This document shows, one piece after another, positions 53,555 through 64,000 of a stretch of 64,000 nt of DNA. How positions within the stretch are numbered: position 1 is the first letter of the stretch; every line of letters begins with the position of its first letter. The position numbers and the translations under genes are program-made. Source of the stretch: Macrobrachium rosenbergii (taxonomy: Eukaryota > Arthropoda > Malacostraca > Decapoda > Palaemonidae). The stretch covers positions 22,071,501 through 22,135,500 of the forward strand of contig NC_089744.1 in NCBI RefSeq assembly GCF_040412425.1, written 5' to 3'. The notes beneath the pieces are model-generated. The model was given only the letters and a program-made list of their open reading frames with translations. It was not told where the DNA came from and searched no databases.

Positions 53555-53830
53555 AGAACATTGCTCAAGCATTCTAATGCTTCGTACGTTGGAACTTCAG
53601 GAGTTCAAGCCAATACAATTCTCCTTGTATTTTAATAGTTTACTTACATTTTTATCTATTTATTTATTTGTTATTTTGTCTGTTTTTCTATTGACTGACC
53701 TCCTATTTCTGTATTTCCCTTTACCTTCTGTTAATTCTTTCGAATGAACACCAAAATATTCTTTGGAAGCTTGAATTTCAAGTCACTGGCCCCTTCGGTG
53801 GGCTTGTTCCATATGAATAGGGTTCATCTT

Positions 53831-53897
<67 letters not shown>
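53555..53897 (+). mobile_element. Retrotransposon 3' end with (AAT)n tail, copy 5
   Basis: It contains caattctccttgtatttta, ttctttggaagcttgaattt and ttccatatgaatagggttca, followed by (AAT)n at 53834-53897. The start overlaps the degraded C-terminal coding end. Confidence 0.75.
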
Positions 53898-54152
53898 GTT
53901 AATACAAGCCAAAAGGCATACACCCATTGCTGCTTAGTCTTCTGGACAAACAAAATATTCTTACAAACATTTTGCCGGATAGCTGCTAATGTATTGTGTA
54001 CAATGCTATGGAATGACTCACTTAACACATTAGAAAAGAAACCTCTGCAAATATCATTTACTTAAAAAATAATTGACACTACCCAGTCGACATTAACTTT
54101 GCATCTAATTCATTCGTGAATAGCTAAATTGGTTTTATGCCCACATATACAC

Positions 54153-54459
<307 letters not shown>

Positions 54460-54493
54460 ACTAATGCACAGAGCAATTGTGTATGTGATAAAG

Positions 54494-54638
<145 letters not shown>

Positions 54639-54987
54639 GTGTGTGTGCTTATGTGATTATCAACGCATGCATGAATAATTACGAAATGACAAATTAAAGA
54701 AGCTCAGTAAAAGAAATAGACCAACACCGTGGATGCAGAGAGATGCAGAGTAAAGTCTAGACCTGAGGGATTATTTCAGGATGCGAAACTCTCATATTTC
54801 TTTTAACTTTTCCAAATCTCCCAATTTCCCTTTTCGTAACTTGCTGGATGTTTCCCTCCTCATCAAAAAAAGTTTTTTTTTTTTCTTTTCGGCCACTTTC
54901 GATGAAAGTTCTATCGGAAGTTTCTGAAGTTCTGCTAATGAACTCGGAGAGAAATGAACAGCTGAATTACTGGCAGAGAAAATGCTG

Positions 54988-54991
<4 letters not shown>

Positions 54992-55070
<79 letters not shown>
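54992..55070. repeat. (TA)n array
   Basis: About 39 TA units. Confidence 0.97.
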
Positions 55071-55073
<3 letters not shown>

Positions 55074-55079
55074 GTGTGT

Positions 55080-55195
55080 ATGTATATAGACACATATATT
55101 TGTGTGTGTGTGTATGACAATTTTACTCATGAAATTGTTGCAATTTTAAATATTAAGCGTAAAACAATCTAATGGGTTACTTGTGACTATACGTG

Positions 55196-55226
<31 letters not shown>

Positions 55227-56435
55227 GTGTATGTATGTATGCGTGTGTGTGTGTGTGTGTGTTTGTCTGTGTGTGCGCGAGTGTGTCTACATGTCTGAGC
55301 AAAGACCAAGAGAGAGAAAAGGTAGGAAGAAAATGAGACTCCAATTCCGAACAATCGTATCCCGATTCTGATTCAGATTTAAACTCGTATAAATCAAGAG
55401 TTATTACTTGATTTCAAATTCCTTCCTTATTCAGCAGCGCATAAATCTAGAACTCGTGTCATCCTGGGTCATTTTCAGAACATTAGCTGCGTTAGGTCAC
55501 TTTAATCCAGTTGACCTGCATCACGGCCAAGGTCAACCTTTCTGAAGGCTAAGATTGCTTTTGGTGGAATCTCGACCAGGTTCGAAATGTATAGCCTTTT
55601 TAAATCTTCCTTAAGAGTCAATTCGATGTCTGGATATGCCTCCTTACCGTTCTTCTTCTAATATTCTCAAATCAGTAATTTCAAATTCAGTGTTTTTATT
55701 TTTTATTTGTTTTTTTTACAAAAGATTCAAAATTTACCCTGAAATAATTGGTTTTCGCTTCTCAGATATTGACGAGCAGTATGGTCGATCTCTGAACGGT
55801 GTACAAATTGTCAGAATACCTGACATTTAAGATGCCTTGATTTCATAATTACTATTATTCCATGACTGGTTTTACTTCCCGTCAAGATCTGAACATCACA
55901 TAATAATTCTGCTGAAACGAGAGGCCAAACAGAAACACCTTTGTTGCTTTTATATTATGCATCGGCATCTGATACGTCCTGTCTATCGTAAAGAAGTTTT
56001 GATAGCATTCCAATTTAGAATATTACGGATAACTTCATTAAGTAATTAACGATCAAAGACTACTGTACAATGCCCTCGCCTAAAAATGGATTGTGTTTCC
56101 CGTAGACTTTCTCGACTTTGGTCCCCACATTATTTTTCCCAGTTTCCTAAATATGAAGTGCAATATTCATCTCTCGTTCTTAGAATGTCTTCGCAAACGT
56201 CATCTCCATTTTCTATGCGATGGTATTAGAGCAAAGAAAACGGCATGCCGTGACAGTAAGCGGTTAGGAAGTTAGATTAAAAGATTGCGTATTAGTGCAA
56301 AGAGATTATGAAGACTGATAAGACCGTGTAGTACTTACGAAATATTGCAAAACTGAATCACGGAATTTCTTATGGTCATTCTAGTTACGGCAGTAATCAA
56401 CACCAGTAATGGCCATCAATCCTCTGCAGGAATTG
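55080..56435. other. Unrecognised sequence with GT/TATG arrays at the left
   Basis: (TATG)n and (GT)n occupy about 55195-55285. The rest shows no recognised gene or family. Confidence 0.5.
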
Positions 56436-56439
56436 TAAA

Positions 56440-56850
56440 GGGATATTTTTGTCTGATTTATTTGCCCAAATCATCTCATCACTAAGCACTCAGGATGTAT
56501 AAAGGAATGAATCCTTATGATTTATTCATAAATCGTGTCTTCACCAAGCTCTCAAGATTTAAAATGGAATTTTTCCACCTGATTTGTTTACCGAAATCAT
56601 TTCTTTACTAAACTCTCAGAATTGTAAAGGAATATTTCCCTCCGATTTCTTTAACCTCATCATCTCTTCGCCAAGCTCTCGGGATTTATGAAGGATTGTT
56701 TCCCTGTGCTGATTTGTTTACCTAAATCATCTCTTTAATGAATAATGAAACATCTCAGGATTTGTAACTGAAGTATCCCTCGGATTTATTCGCCTAAACC
56801 CCCTTTGTCAAACTGTTAGGATTCATAAAAGAAAATATACTTGTGATATA
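56440..56850. repeat. Highly diverged tandem repeats of about 70 bp
   Basis: Six or so copies share ctctcaggatttgtaaagga-like and gatttgtttacctaaatcat-like blocks in regular alternation. Indels and substitutions are frequent, so the array is old. Confidence 0.7.
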
Positions 56851-56915
56851 TTTATCTATCGGGAATGCGTTTTTAGCATTTCACAGTCAGAAATTAAAAA
56901 TATTGTATAGCTACA

Positions 56916-56918
<3 letters not shown>

Positions 56919-56976
<58 letters not shown>
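56919..56976. repeat. (CT)n array
   Basis: A pure array of about 58 bp. Confidence 0.96.
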
Positions 56977-56980
<4 letters not shown>

Positions 56981-57225
56981 CAGATGACAAGCAGGATTTA
57001 AATACAAATACGACAAACGTTTCATCGGTTTTAATTCCCTGTCATTCATGACTAAAACCACGAGCAATAATGAAAAGCCACAGTTTTGTCAAAAATCTAA
57101 AAAAAAAAAAAATGTTTATTCAGCAAAACATTGCAGTTTTATTTCGTTGTATGAAAAGCCCCAAAATGCGGGGTATCACCAAACATCAGACCCGGTGTAG
57201 AAGGAATTTAATACTATGATCCCTT

Positions 57226-57583
57226 TCTAGTTTTCTGTAAAAGAAAACTATTGTGCCGGCTTTGTCCGTCCGTCCGCACTTTTTCTGTCCGCCCTCAGAT
57301 CTTAAAAACTACTGAGGCTAGAGGGCTGCAAATTGATATGTTGCTCATCCACCCTCCAATCATCGAACATACCAAATTGCAGCCCTCTAGCTTCAGTAGT
57401 TTTTATTTTATTCAAGGGTAAAGTTAACCATAATCGTGCTTCTGGCAACGATATAGGACAGGCCACCACCGGCCCGTGGTTAAAGTTTCATAGGCCGCGG
57501 CTCATACAGCATTATACCGAGACCACAGAAAGATAGATCTATTTTCGGCGGCCTTGATTATACGCTGTACAGAAAACTCGATT
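57226..57583 (+). mobile_element. Hairpin MITE family B, copy 5
   Basis: It starts agttttctgtaaaagaaaac, has the internal hairpin at about 57304-57410 and ends gctgtacagaaaactcgatt. Same orientation as the copy at 33632. Confidence 0.87.
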
Positions 57584-57672
57584 GCTGTATTTAAAAGTGT
57601 TTTATTTAAAAGTGAAAAGTCTATGACGCTTGGATTATGGCCTGGGTATATAAAATCCTCTGCGTTCTTACG

Positions 57673-57675
<3 letters not shown>

Positions 57676-57717
<42 letters not shown>
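57676..57717. repeat. (GA)n array
   Basis: A pure array of about 40 bp. Confidence 0.95.
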
Positions 57718-57722
<5 letters not shown>

Positions 57723-57789
57723 CTTTTTTTCAACCTGCTTACCAATTTTCTTATTCCTAACATCCCAACACTTTCCATGGAACTACGTG

Positions 57790-58165
57790 TGACAGAGAGA
57801 AAGAAGAATAAGAAGGGCGGTAGAAAGAAGGACGGTAAAAAGTAGAACTGCAGAAAGAAGAACGGTAGAAAGAAGAACGGTAGACGGTGGAAAGAAGAAC
57901 GGTAGAAAGGAGGACAATAGACGGTAGAAGGAAGGACGGCAGAAAGAAGGACGATAGACAGCAGAAAGAAGGACGGTAGACGGTAGAAAGAAGGACGGCA
58001 AAAAGAAGAACGGTAGAAGGAAGAACGGTAGAAAGAAGGACGGTAGACGGTGGAAAGAAGGACGGCAGAAAGAAGAGCGGTAGAAAGAACGGAACGAAGA
58101 AGGACGGTAGACGGTAGAAAGAAGGACGGTAGAAAGAAGGACGGTAGACGGCAGAAAGAAGAACG
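57790..58165. repeat. Purine-rich minisatellite of agaaagaaggacggtag type
   Basis: Variable combinations of agaaagaaggacggtag and agacggt repeat over about 375 bp, with nearly all purines on the plus strand. On the minus strand a 142-codon frame of YRPSF-type repeats stays open, which I attribute to the repeat. Confidence 0.88.
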
Positions 58166-58525
58166 GCAGAATTAAGGAGGGTCACAATTAAAGCTGTAAT
58201 GGAGGTACATAAACAGAAGGAGCGCTTGCTTAAAAAGAAGAAGAAGAAGAACGGTTAGAATGAACGCAGTAATGATGTTATGTAAACAGAAGAATGGACC
58301 GTTTGCTTTAGACGTTTCGCGCGAAAAAAAATATATTATGGCGGTGCTTTTTAGCACCTCAGTCTTCTTCCTACAGCAGGAAATTTAATTATTTTTGTCA
58401 TTAGGAGTTGTATTATAGCTACAAAGGGCAAGGAACGCAGTTACTATAATTGCTTTTTATGAAGTCTGTCTAGAGATAAGCAACCGATCAGCTTTATCTA
58501 AACCAGGCGTGCAGAAAATAACTGC

Positions 58526-58683
<158 letters not shown>

Positions 58684-58690
<7 letters not shown>

Positions 58691-58915
58691 AATAAATGAA
58701 TAATAAAATTAATAGAGAAATAAATAAACAAATAAAACTAATAAAGAAAAAATAATTAATTACTTAGTCAATATGTAAGGAAGTAAGTAAACAAACAAAT
58801 AAATAAATTCATCCATTCATTCATTCATTAATAAATAAATAAATAAATGAATGAATGAATGAATGAATGAATTAATCAATCAATCTATTAATTAATTAAT
58901 ATAAATAAATTAAAA
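58684..58915. repeat. AAAT/GAAT/ATTC tetranucleotide-rich low-complexity sequence
   Basis: (AAAT)n, (CATT)n and (GAAT)n tracts in succession, continuing the GATA array. Confidence 0.9.
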
Positions 58916-59129
58916 AATCCCTCTAAACTAATTCTGAAAAGGGAGGCGCCCCAGTCCCGAAGAAACGAGCGACCCACCTCTCAAGAGAGGAGGAAAGATT
59001 AAATTCAGAAAAAGAAGAGAGAAAGAAAACAGCAGGAAAAAGAAAACCTTGACGATGAGCGCCATTAGAAAAGAAACAATCAGTCAATTGTGCAGCTCGG
59101 GTACGATAACCGGTTCACCTGATCCCCTT

Positions 59130-59555
59130 TTTCCTGACTGAGAGCGACCAGATTCGCCGATTAGCAGAAGCACCAATTTGCAGTAAAATGTTTTGCCTTG
59201 CTGTCGAACTTCTCCATAGTTCCAGAGGTCCTTTATTCCTCACACCGTTGGACTGTGGAACAGTCTCCCTGCTGAGGATGTCGTGCAATTGGAACTTCTT
59301 CAAAAGTTCAAGCGAAGATGCAATGCATTACTACCCTAATACTATTCTCCGCGCATTTTAATACATTTTTTTTATCTATTTATCAGTTTATTAATTTCTT
59401 TTTTCTTTTTTTTTAATAAGTGAGGTCTCTTCTTTCTGTATTTTCCTTTATCTCCTGTTACTTCTTCCTAATGAATGCCATAATATTCTTTGGAAGCTTG
59501 AATTCAAGTCAATGGCCCCTTTGGTGGGCTCGTTCCGCATAAATAAGGTTCATCT

Positions 59556-59625
<70 letters not shown>
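59130..59625 (+). mobile_element. Retrotransposon C-terminal end, 3' UTR and (AAT)n tail, copy 6
   Basis: 59233-59340 reads HTVGLWNSLPAEDVVQLELL then KFKRRCNALLP and a stop, which is the C-terminal signature of a non-LTR reverse-transcriptase protein. About 220 bp of 3' untranslated sequence follow, then (AAT)n at 59560-59625. This copy ties the coding end to the trinucleotide tail and so explains the other tails. Confidence 0.78.
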
Positions 59626-59978
59626 TCACTGGCATATTCCATATCCATCTTATTTCGATTTTCAAGTCTTCATACTTGTCAATTTTTTTCCCTTTCTTTC
59701 TCATCTACTCTGGTGTCCCATGGTATTGCGACATCAATGAGTGATACTTTCTTCTTGATTTTGTTAATCAACGTCACGTCCCTGAAGAGGAATCTGGAAA
59801 AACCAGATGCCGATGTAGCTCCAGGACTCATGCAGAGGAGTGTGCTACTAGAAACAGCGCACATAGTGAGAAAAGTGATGGACTCCTAAGGAGGCAGGAT
59901 GCAACCCGGAACCCAACATTATAAAAACCACCCAGTCGAACAGGATGACTGTGATAGAAAAAAAATAATGAAATAAAA

Positions 59979-60068
<90 letters not shown>
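59626..60068 (+). mobile_element. Second retrotransposon type with inverted 5' part and (AAT)n tail
   Basis: On the minus strand 59630-59766 encodes KKKVSLIDVAIPWD and DKYEDLKIEIRWIW (one frameshift between), internal pieces of a reverse-transcriptase C-terminal region. On the plus strand 59795-59889 encodes APGLMQRSVLLETAHIVRKV then a stop, the end of the same kind of protein. The 3' untranslated region and an (AAATA)n(AAT)n tail (59970-60068) follow. An inverted upstream part joined to a forward 3' part is the classic 5'-inversion layout. It inserted at the (AAT)n tail of copy 6. Confidence 0.65.
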
Positions 60069-60069
60069 G

Positions 60070-60690
60070 GATACTTATCAAGCAGGTAAAGTAGAAGGTT
60101 GGGGAACCTCTTCATTCACTATAAACTAACAATGACAAAGATATCAGATAGCGCATCGAAAGAAAGTGGGGAAAGATAGAAGATATATATCTTTGAGGAG
60201 ATGTGAAAGTAACGTCAGCGATCAAAAGGAATTCCCCTTGTCAGGGTATGAAGCAAAAAAAAAAAAAAAAAACCCAAATATGAGAAGGCAACCATTAGAT
60301 CGGGAGCGATAATGCTAACGGGACGAAGAAAAAAAATAAAAACAAGATCTCAAGAAGAAAAGAGGTTGATTCGACGACCGAAGATTTTCAAAATGAGAAA
60401 AACTGTGAAAATATATATCGTAGACAAAATAATTAGCGCAAACAGCTGGGTCATTGACAAATATTCCTCGTTTTAGACCTCATAAGGTAAGTGTTGAAGC
60501 TGTGATCAATACAGTTGTGACGCTAAAAACAAAAAACAAAAAATAAATAAATAAACAAAATAAAATAAATAAATAAATGAATAAAATTCTTATGGGCACG
60601 ATGGCATATCGGTTCGATTCTTAAAAGACTCACTACAAGTTCTAGCTTTATATTTAAGTGATAATAAATACGTCCATTGTTACAGGGTAT
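60070..60690. other. Unrecognised A-rich sequence
   Basis: An 18-A run lies at about 60255, and (AAAT)n-like sequence near 60540. No gene was seen. Confidence 0.5.
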
Positions 60691-60694
60691 TCCC

Positions 60695-61708
60695 AAATGA
60701 ATGCAAGCACGCTTTTACCCCTTTTTCAAGCAAGGTGGCTCTGAGGATCCAAGTAACTACCGCTCGATCTCGTTATTGCCTGTTTTTGTTACAGGTCTTA
60801 GGGAAAAATCGTTGCAAACCAAACGTGTGAATGTCTTCGTGAAAACAACTTTCTTTCAAATACTCAACATGGATTCAGAAGACATTCATTTGCTGAAACA
60901 GCTTTCCGCCAAATTATGGACCTACTCTATACAGCTATTGGTAAAAATAAAATTTCCTTAATAACACTGTGTGACTTATTAATAGGTTTTGATAGCGTCT
61001 CTCATTTCATATTGTTGGATAAAATGGGTAACTTGAACATCAATAAATTTTGGTTTGATGATTATCAAAGTGAATGGGCATATTTCATCAAAACAGAATG
61101 TGAACTCTGATGTGCCACAAGGCTCAGTGTTGGGTCCAACACTATTCAGTATTTTCGTAAATGATGTATAGCCTATCTGGTAACATTTGAGGGCACTTTT
61201 TCAGTTTGACGATGATGCTCAGTATGTCCACTCTGGCGATATGAAGTTCCTCGTTGGGAGAGTCGGCAGAGCTCTCGGCTAGCACTCTGCTAGACCCGTG
61301 TTCGAGTCTCCGGCCGGCCAATGAAGAATTAGAGGAATTTATTTCTGGTGATAGAAATTCATTTCTCGCTATAATGTGGTTCGGATTCCACAATAAGCTG
61401 TAGGTCCCGTTGCTAGGTAACCAATTGGTTCTTAGCCACGTAAAATAAGTCTAATCCTTCGGGCCAGCCCTAGGAGAGCTGTTAATCAGGTCAGTGGTCT
61501 GGTTAAACTAAGGTATACTTAATTTTTTTTCTGGCGATATGAACAGTATCGAGGCCTTAACGCAAAAGGACGAAATAATATGGATAGAATAATGAAATAT
61601 TTCATGTCAAATGGTCTTAAATAAATGCAACGAAAACTAAATTTATTTTTATTGGTTCTCACTCATATGTTCGGCGAATTGCAGAAGGCATCCATATTAA
61701 GGTAAATA
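60695..61708 (+). mobile_element. Decayed non-LTR retrotransposon reverse transcriptase, split by a SINE
   Basis: In order on the plus strand: PFFKQGGSEDPSNYRSISLL (about 60719), LCDLLIGFDSVSHFILLDKM (about 60968; motif A with FD), DVPQGSVLGPTLFSIFVNDV (about 61110; motif B), FDDDAQYVHSGD (about 61206; degenerate motif C), then SIEAL and, after the SINE, IFIGSH-like sequence. Pieces lie in different frames and carry stops. The catalytic ADD is changed to DDD. The order is that of Jockey/CR1-type elements. Confidence 0.8.
61246..61529 (+). mobile_element. tRNA-type SINE, copy 2, with a perfect 14-bp target duplication
   Basis: tctggcgatatgaa flanks it exactly at 61232-61245 and 61530-61543. 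The head has a B-box-like gtgttcgagtctcc. The body matches the copy at 48290 over its full length (gttgctaggtaaccaattgg, aatccttcgggccagcccta). The 3' end is a T-rich tail. It interrupts the reverse-transcriptase fragment within the degenerate motif C region. Confidence 0.93.
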
Positions 61709-61930
61709 AATTATTGAAATACAAGGAGAATCGTACTAGGGTAGTAACGCATTGCATCTTCGCTTGAATTCTGAAGTTCTAGTTGCACGATATCCTCTGG
61801 GAAGCTGTTCCACTGAGAAGTTCGACAGAGGCCAATTTACTGCTGCTGTCCAGCGAATCTGCATACTCTCGGCAGGATAAGGGGATCAGGGATCAATTCT
61901 AATGTGAAAGATTTGTTAAAATACATCTTA
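61709..61930 (-). mobile_element. Inverted fragment of the (AAT)-tailed retrotransposon C-terminus
   Basis: On the minus strand the segment reads EFKRRCNALLP-like sequence and stop, followed by caaggagaatcgta in plus orientation, matching copy 6 at 59261-59345. The (AAT)n tail is absent. It abuts the plus-strand reverse-transcriptase fragment at about 61708. Confidence 0.65.
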
Positions 61931-61934
61931 TGAA

Positions 61935-62500
61935 AATTGACAAACAAGAGACCATCCGTCGATGGTCCAAGTCATAACTGCTAATATCAGGAAACAGAAA
62001 CCTAGCACCACGAACAAGTTTAAATCATCGATCAATCAATCATCTGGCCCTGAAGTGGCAAGGACAATGGATTCATCTGTAGTTTCGAACAGAATGTACC
62101 GGTTTTGCTTAAATTTTAAAAACTGCATTTATATACGAATGCTTTTCTTATTCGTGCTTTTGTTTTCTTACGTGTTGGCTCTCATGCAAGAGGAAAAATG
62201 ACGAGGTAATGACATTACTTTGATTGCTATAATATTGATAACTAAAACACCCGTAAAAACAAACCTGTGAACAATATAGACCGAAAATTTTCTACATCCT
62301 TTGAACCTAATATATCTACAACCATTACTGCTTTTAGTAAACAGATGAAAGCACGTAATTGGTGCTAAATTAATTTATTACGAAGATACGCAGACTCTGT
62401 GCGCATGACCCCTGGAAAAAAAAGAGCTCAAGAAAGGTGGCCGAAGTAGTTTCTCAGCTTTTACATTAAAAAGGGAAAACAGTTAACAAAAAAGACAGCC
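61935..62500. other. Unrecognised upstream sequence
   Basis: An open frame of 79 codons starts at 61962 with a hydrophobic C-terminal stretch (MLFLFVLLFSYVLAL), but no family or splice context supports it. It is likely distal 5' flank of the next gene. Confidence 0.4.
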
Positions 62501-62513
62501 TCTGATAGACCAG

Positions 62514-62532
62514 CCAATGCTTTGTGACGTCA
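62514..62532 (+). promoter_or_regulatory. CCAAT box and perfect CRE upstream of the kinase gene
   Basis: CCAAT at 62514-62518 is followed seven bases later by the palindrome TGACGTCA (62525-62532), the CREB/ATF site. The pair lies about 490-500 bases before the start codon, at a plausible proximal-promoter distance given the long 5' leader. No TATA box was identified. Function is inferred from position and motif only. Confidence 0.4.
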
Positions 62533-62969
62533 CAAGGATAAACACCAGTAAGTATTTTTCACCATTATGTCATAACAGTACTACTCATGTAGTACGTATA
62601 CGTAAACATACGACCAGCACTAAATCGTATCGATACGCTGTCAGACAAAAATGATGTCTGACGAGGACAGCAGCAGCTGCGGTTTAATGTGTAAAATGTA
62701 AATAGTTGACGGATGCCGGGTGCACGATAACGTTCCCGGCAACAGCATGGAAAAAGGCTGGGGTGCTGCTGCTGCTGTAGTCAGTCGTGCGTTGTCGCGT
62801 GTGAGAGGAAGATGTGTCGCTCCGTTCTCGTGTGACTGCCCTCTGCCCACCGCTGGGTAGAAGAACAACAACTGTCCCCAACAGTCGGCGTAGTGGATGT
62901 ATGAGTTGAGTATACATTTTGCTGCTGTGATTATGGTGTTATAGTGAACGGACGTCTTGTGCAGCGTCT

Positions 62970-63008
62970 ATGCCCAGTAAATTAAGAGATATTGGTGTTG
63001 GTCAGTAG
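62970..63008 (+). promoter_or_regulatory. Short upstream open reading frame in the kinase leader
   Basis: ATG at 62970 opens a 12-codon frame (MPSKLRDIGVGQ) ending in TAG, 13 bases before the main ATG and in a different frame. Shorter ATG-stop pairs also occur at about 62900 and 62933. If transcribed, these could restrain initiation at 63022. Confidence 0.4.
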
Positions 63009-63021
63009 CCGAGGAAGAGAT

Positions 63022-63429
63022 ATGAATGCTGGAGAGGTCGTGATCGTGGCTTGCGGTGGGATGATGAAGACTAGTAAAGTTGTGACCAAGTTGGGTCACA
63101 GTGGTTGGTCAGCAGGTCACCACGACCCTTGGATCCAACCGGCAACCACTGTTTTACCAGTCACTACTACTAACACCACCTTTAATCTCGGCCCGAAGGA
63201 ACCCCCGACTAACACCTCCATGGACTCAGGTGTTGCAGGACTTCGCGATACCCCCGTACATACCCCTGCCCCCATTCACAGCAACAACAACAATAATAAC
63301 AACAACAACAACAACATGGTGGGAAGTAAAGGGAATAGTAATAACAACAACGAAGAGTGCGACGTCCCGAAATTCATCGTGGACCACTCAACCCGGACCA
63401 CCTACATGAAAGGAAGGTTCCTTGGCAAG
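63022..63429 (+). CDS. Polo-like kinase, first coding exon (partial gene)
   Basis: An ATG at 63022 opens 136 codons up to a consensus donor (AAG|gtgagt, phase 0) at 63430. Residues 1-110 are low complexity, rich in Thr, Pro and Ser, with an Asn run from AAC/AAT codons (63281-63314). The end, KFIVDHSTRTTYMKGRFLGK, matches the linker and first beta strand of Polo-like kinases, where FLGKGGFA is the glycine-rich ATP loop. The exon breaks just after LGK, so GGFA should open the next exon beyond the window. RTTYMKGR leans towards the PLK2/PLK3 type over PLK1, but this is tentative. Polo-like kinases are Ser/Thr kinases of mitosis, centrosomes and stress or growth responses. The frame is also open upstream but without an ATG, which sets the start. 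Confidence 0.6.
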
Positions 63430-64000
63430 GTGAGTTCACTGCCCTCCTCCTCCTCCTCCACCTCCTCCTCGTCCTCCTCCTCCTCGCTTCTTCACACACA
63501 CGCCTTACGACGTTCACAGTTCTCCTCCTGGTGTCGCACGCACGCTTTTGTAACCCCTTTACTCCAGCCACTCTTACTACCGTCGTCGTAAAAGCAGTCA
63601 TCGATTTTTCTTACCTTTATATGATGTTGTCCTAAGCCACGTGCCTTCAGTAGGCAAGTTCAACTTCTCTCGTTCACTTGAAGTTGGCCCTAACTTAGGC
63701 AGGTCAATCCTGCATTTTATATCCTATGTACACTCGCATACTTCCTGTCCTATAGGCTGGCACTTAATGAACAGCTGTTGTTTCTCGTAAACAGGTTGAA
63801 AGTTAACTTCCCGGTTGCATTTGTTAAACTGTCTACAGGATTACTGGCGTGTGGTAGGCCATCACTCTCGCTCTCATATGTATTCACTTTCATGAAGGGC
63901 TTATTATTTACTGTGGGAGGGTTCCCTACTAGTTACCGGACTAACTGTTTTATAGCTCAGCTTAATTGTCTGTAAGGGCGAGATTTGGATGTTCGTAACT
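63430..64000 (+). other. First intron of the Polo-like kinase candidate (incomplete)
   Basis: It begins gtgagt, with a (CTC)n-rich stretch at about 63441-63485. No acceptor continuing the kinase domain was seen before the window ends. Confidence 0.5.

Noticed and set aside
57757..58185. 142-codon minus-strand frame of YRPSF-type repeats
   Set aside because: It is generated by the purine-rich minisatellite and by nothing protein-like outside it.

Overview
This is a window of animal nuclear DNA, most likely from a decapod crustacean (shrimp, prawn, crab or crayfish). Three things point there: two spliced animal genes at the edges, an extreme load of long (TA)n, (CT)n, (CA)n and (AAT)n arrays, and several interspersed repeat families that look like those common in decapod genomes. 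The taxon is an inference from pattern recognition; no database was searched.

Layout. Positions 1-11657 hold nine exons of a plus-strand gene for a WDR43/Utp5-like WD-repeat protein, a nucleolar small-subunit processome component. The gene starts upstream of the window and ends at a TGA at 11655-11657. Introns carry two Tigger-like MITE candidates and short tandem duplications. From about 11.8 kb to 62.4 kb I see no convincing host gene. That desert is built from decayed non-LTR retrotransposons, a Penelope-like element with a GIY-YIG endonuclease reading frame, tRNA-type SINEs with target-site duplications, five copies of a roughly 390-bp hairpin MITE, four copies of another dispersed family, several fold-back elements, and minisatellites with 14, 33, 41 and 52 bp units. 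At 62.5-64 kb a second gene begins. A CCAAT box and a perfect CRE lie about 500 bp upstream of an ATG at 63022, and the first coding exon stops inside the glycine-rich loop of what looks like a Polo-like kinase.

The repeats are not independent. Most long (AAT)n arrays are the 3' tails of non-LTR retrotransposon copies. Several (TA)n arrays directly flank fold-back or Penelope-type sequences. One SINE sits inside a reverse-transcriptase fragment with a perfect 14-bp target duplication. The clearest candidates for something under-described are the inverted-repeat Penelope fragment (21815-22525), the fold-back element carrying a 52-bp minisatellite (39830-40816), and the family of TA-bounded hairpins (27661, 43116, 54308). 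The two genes show no functional link.
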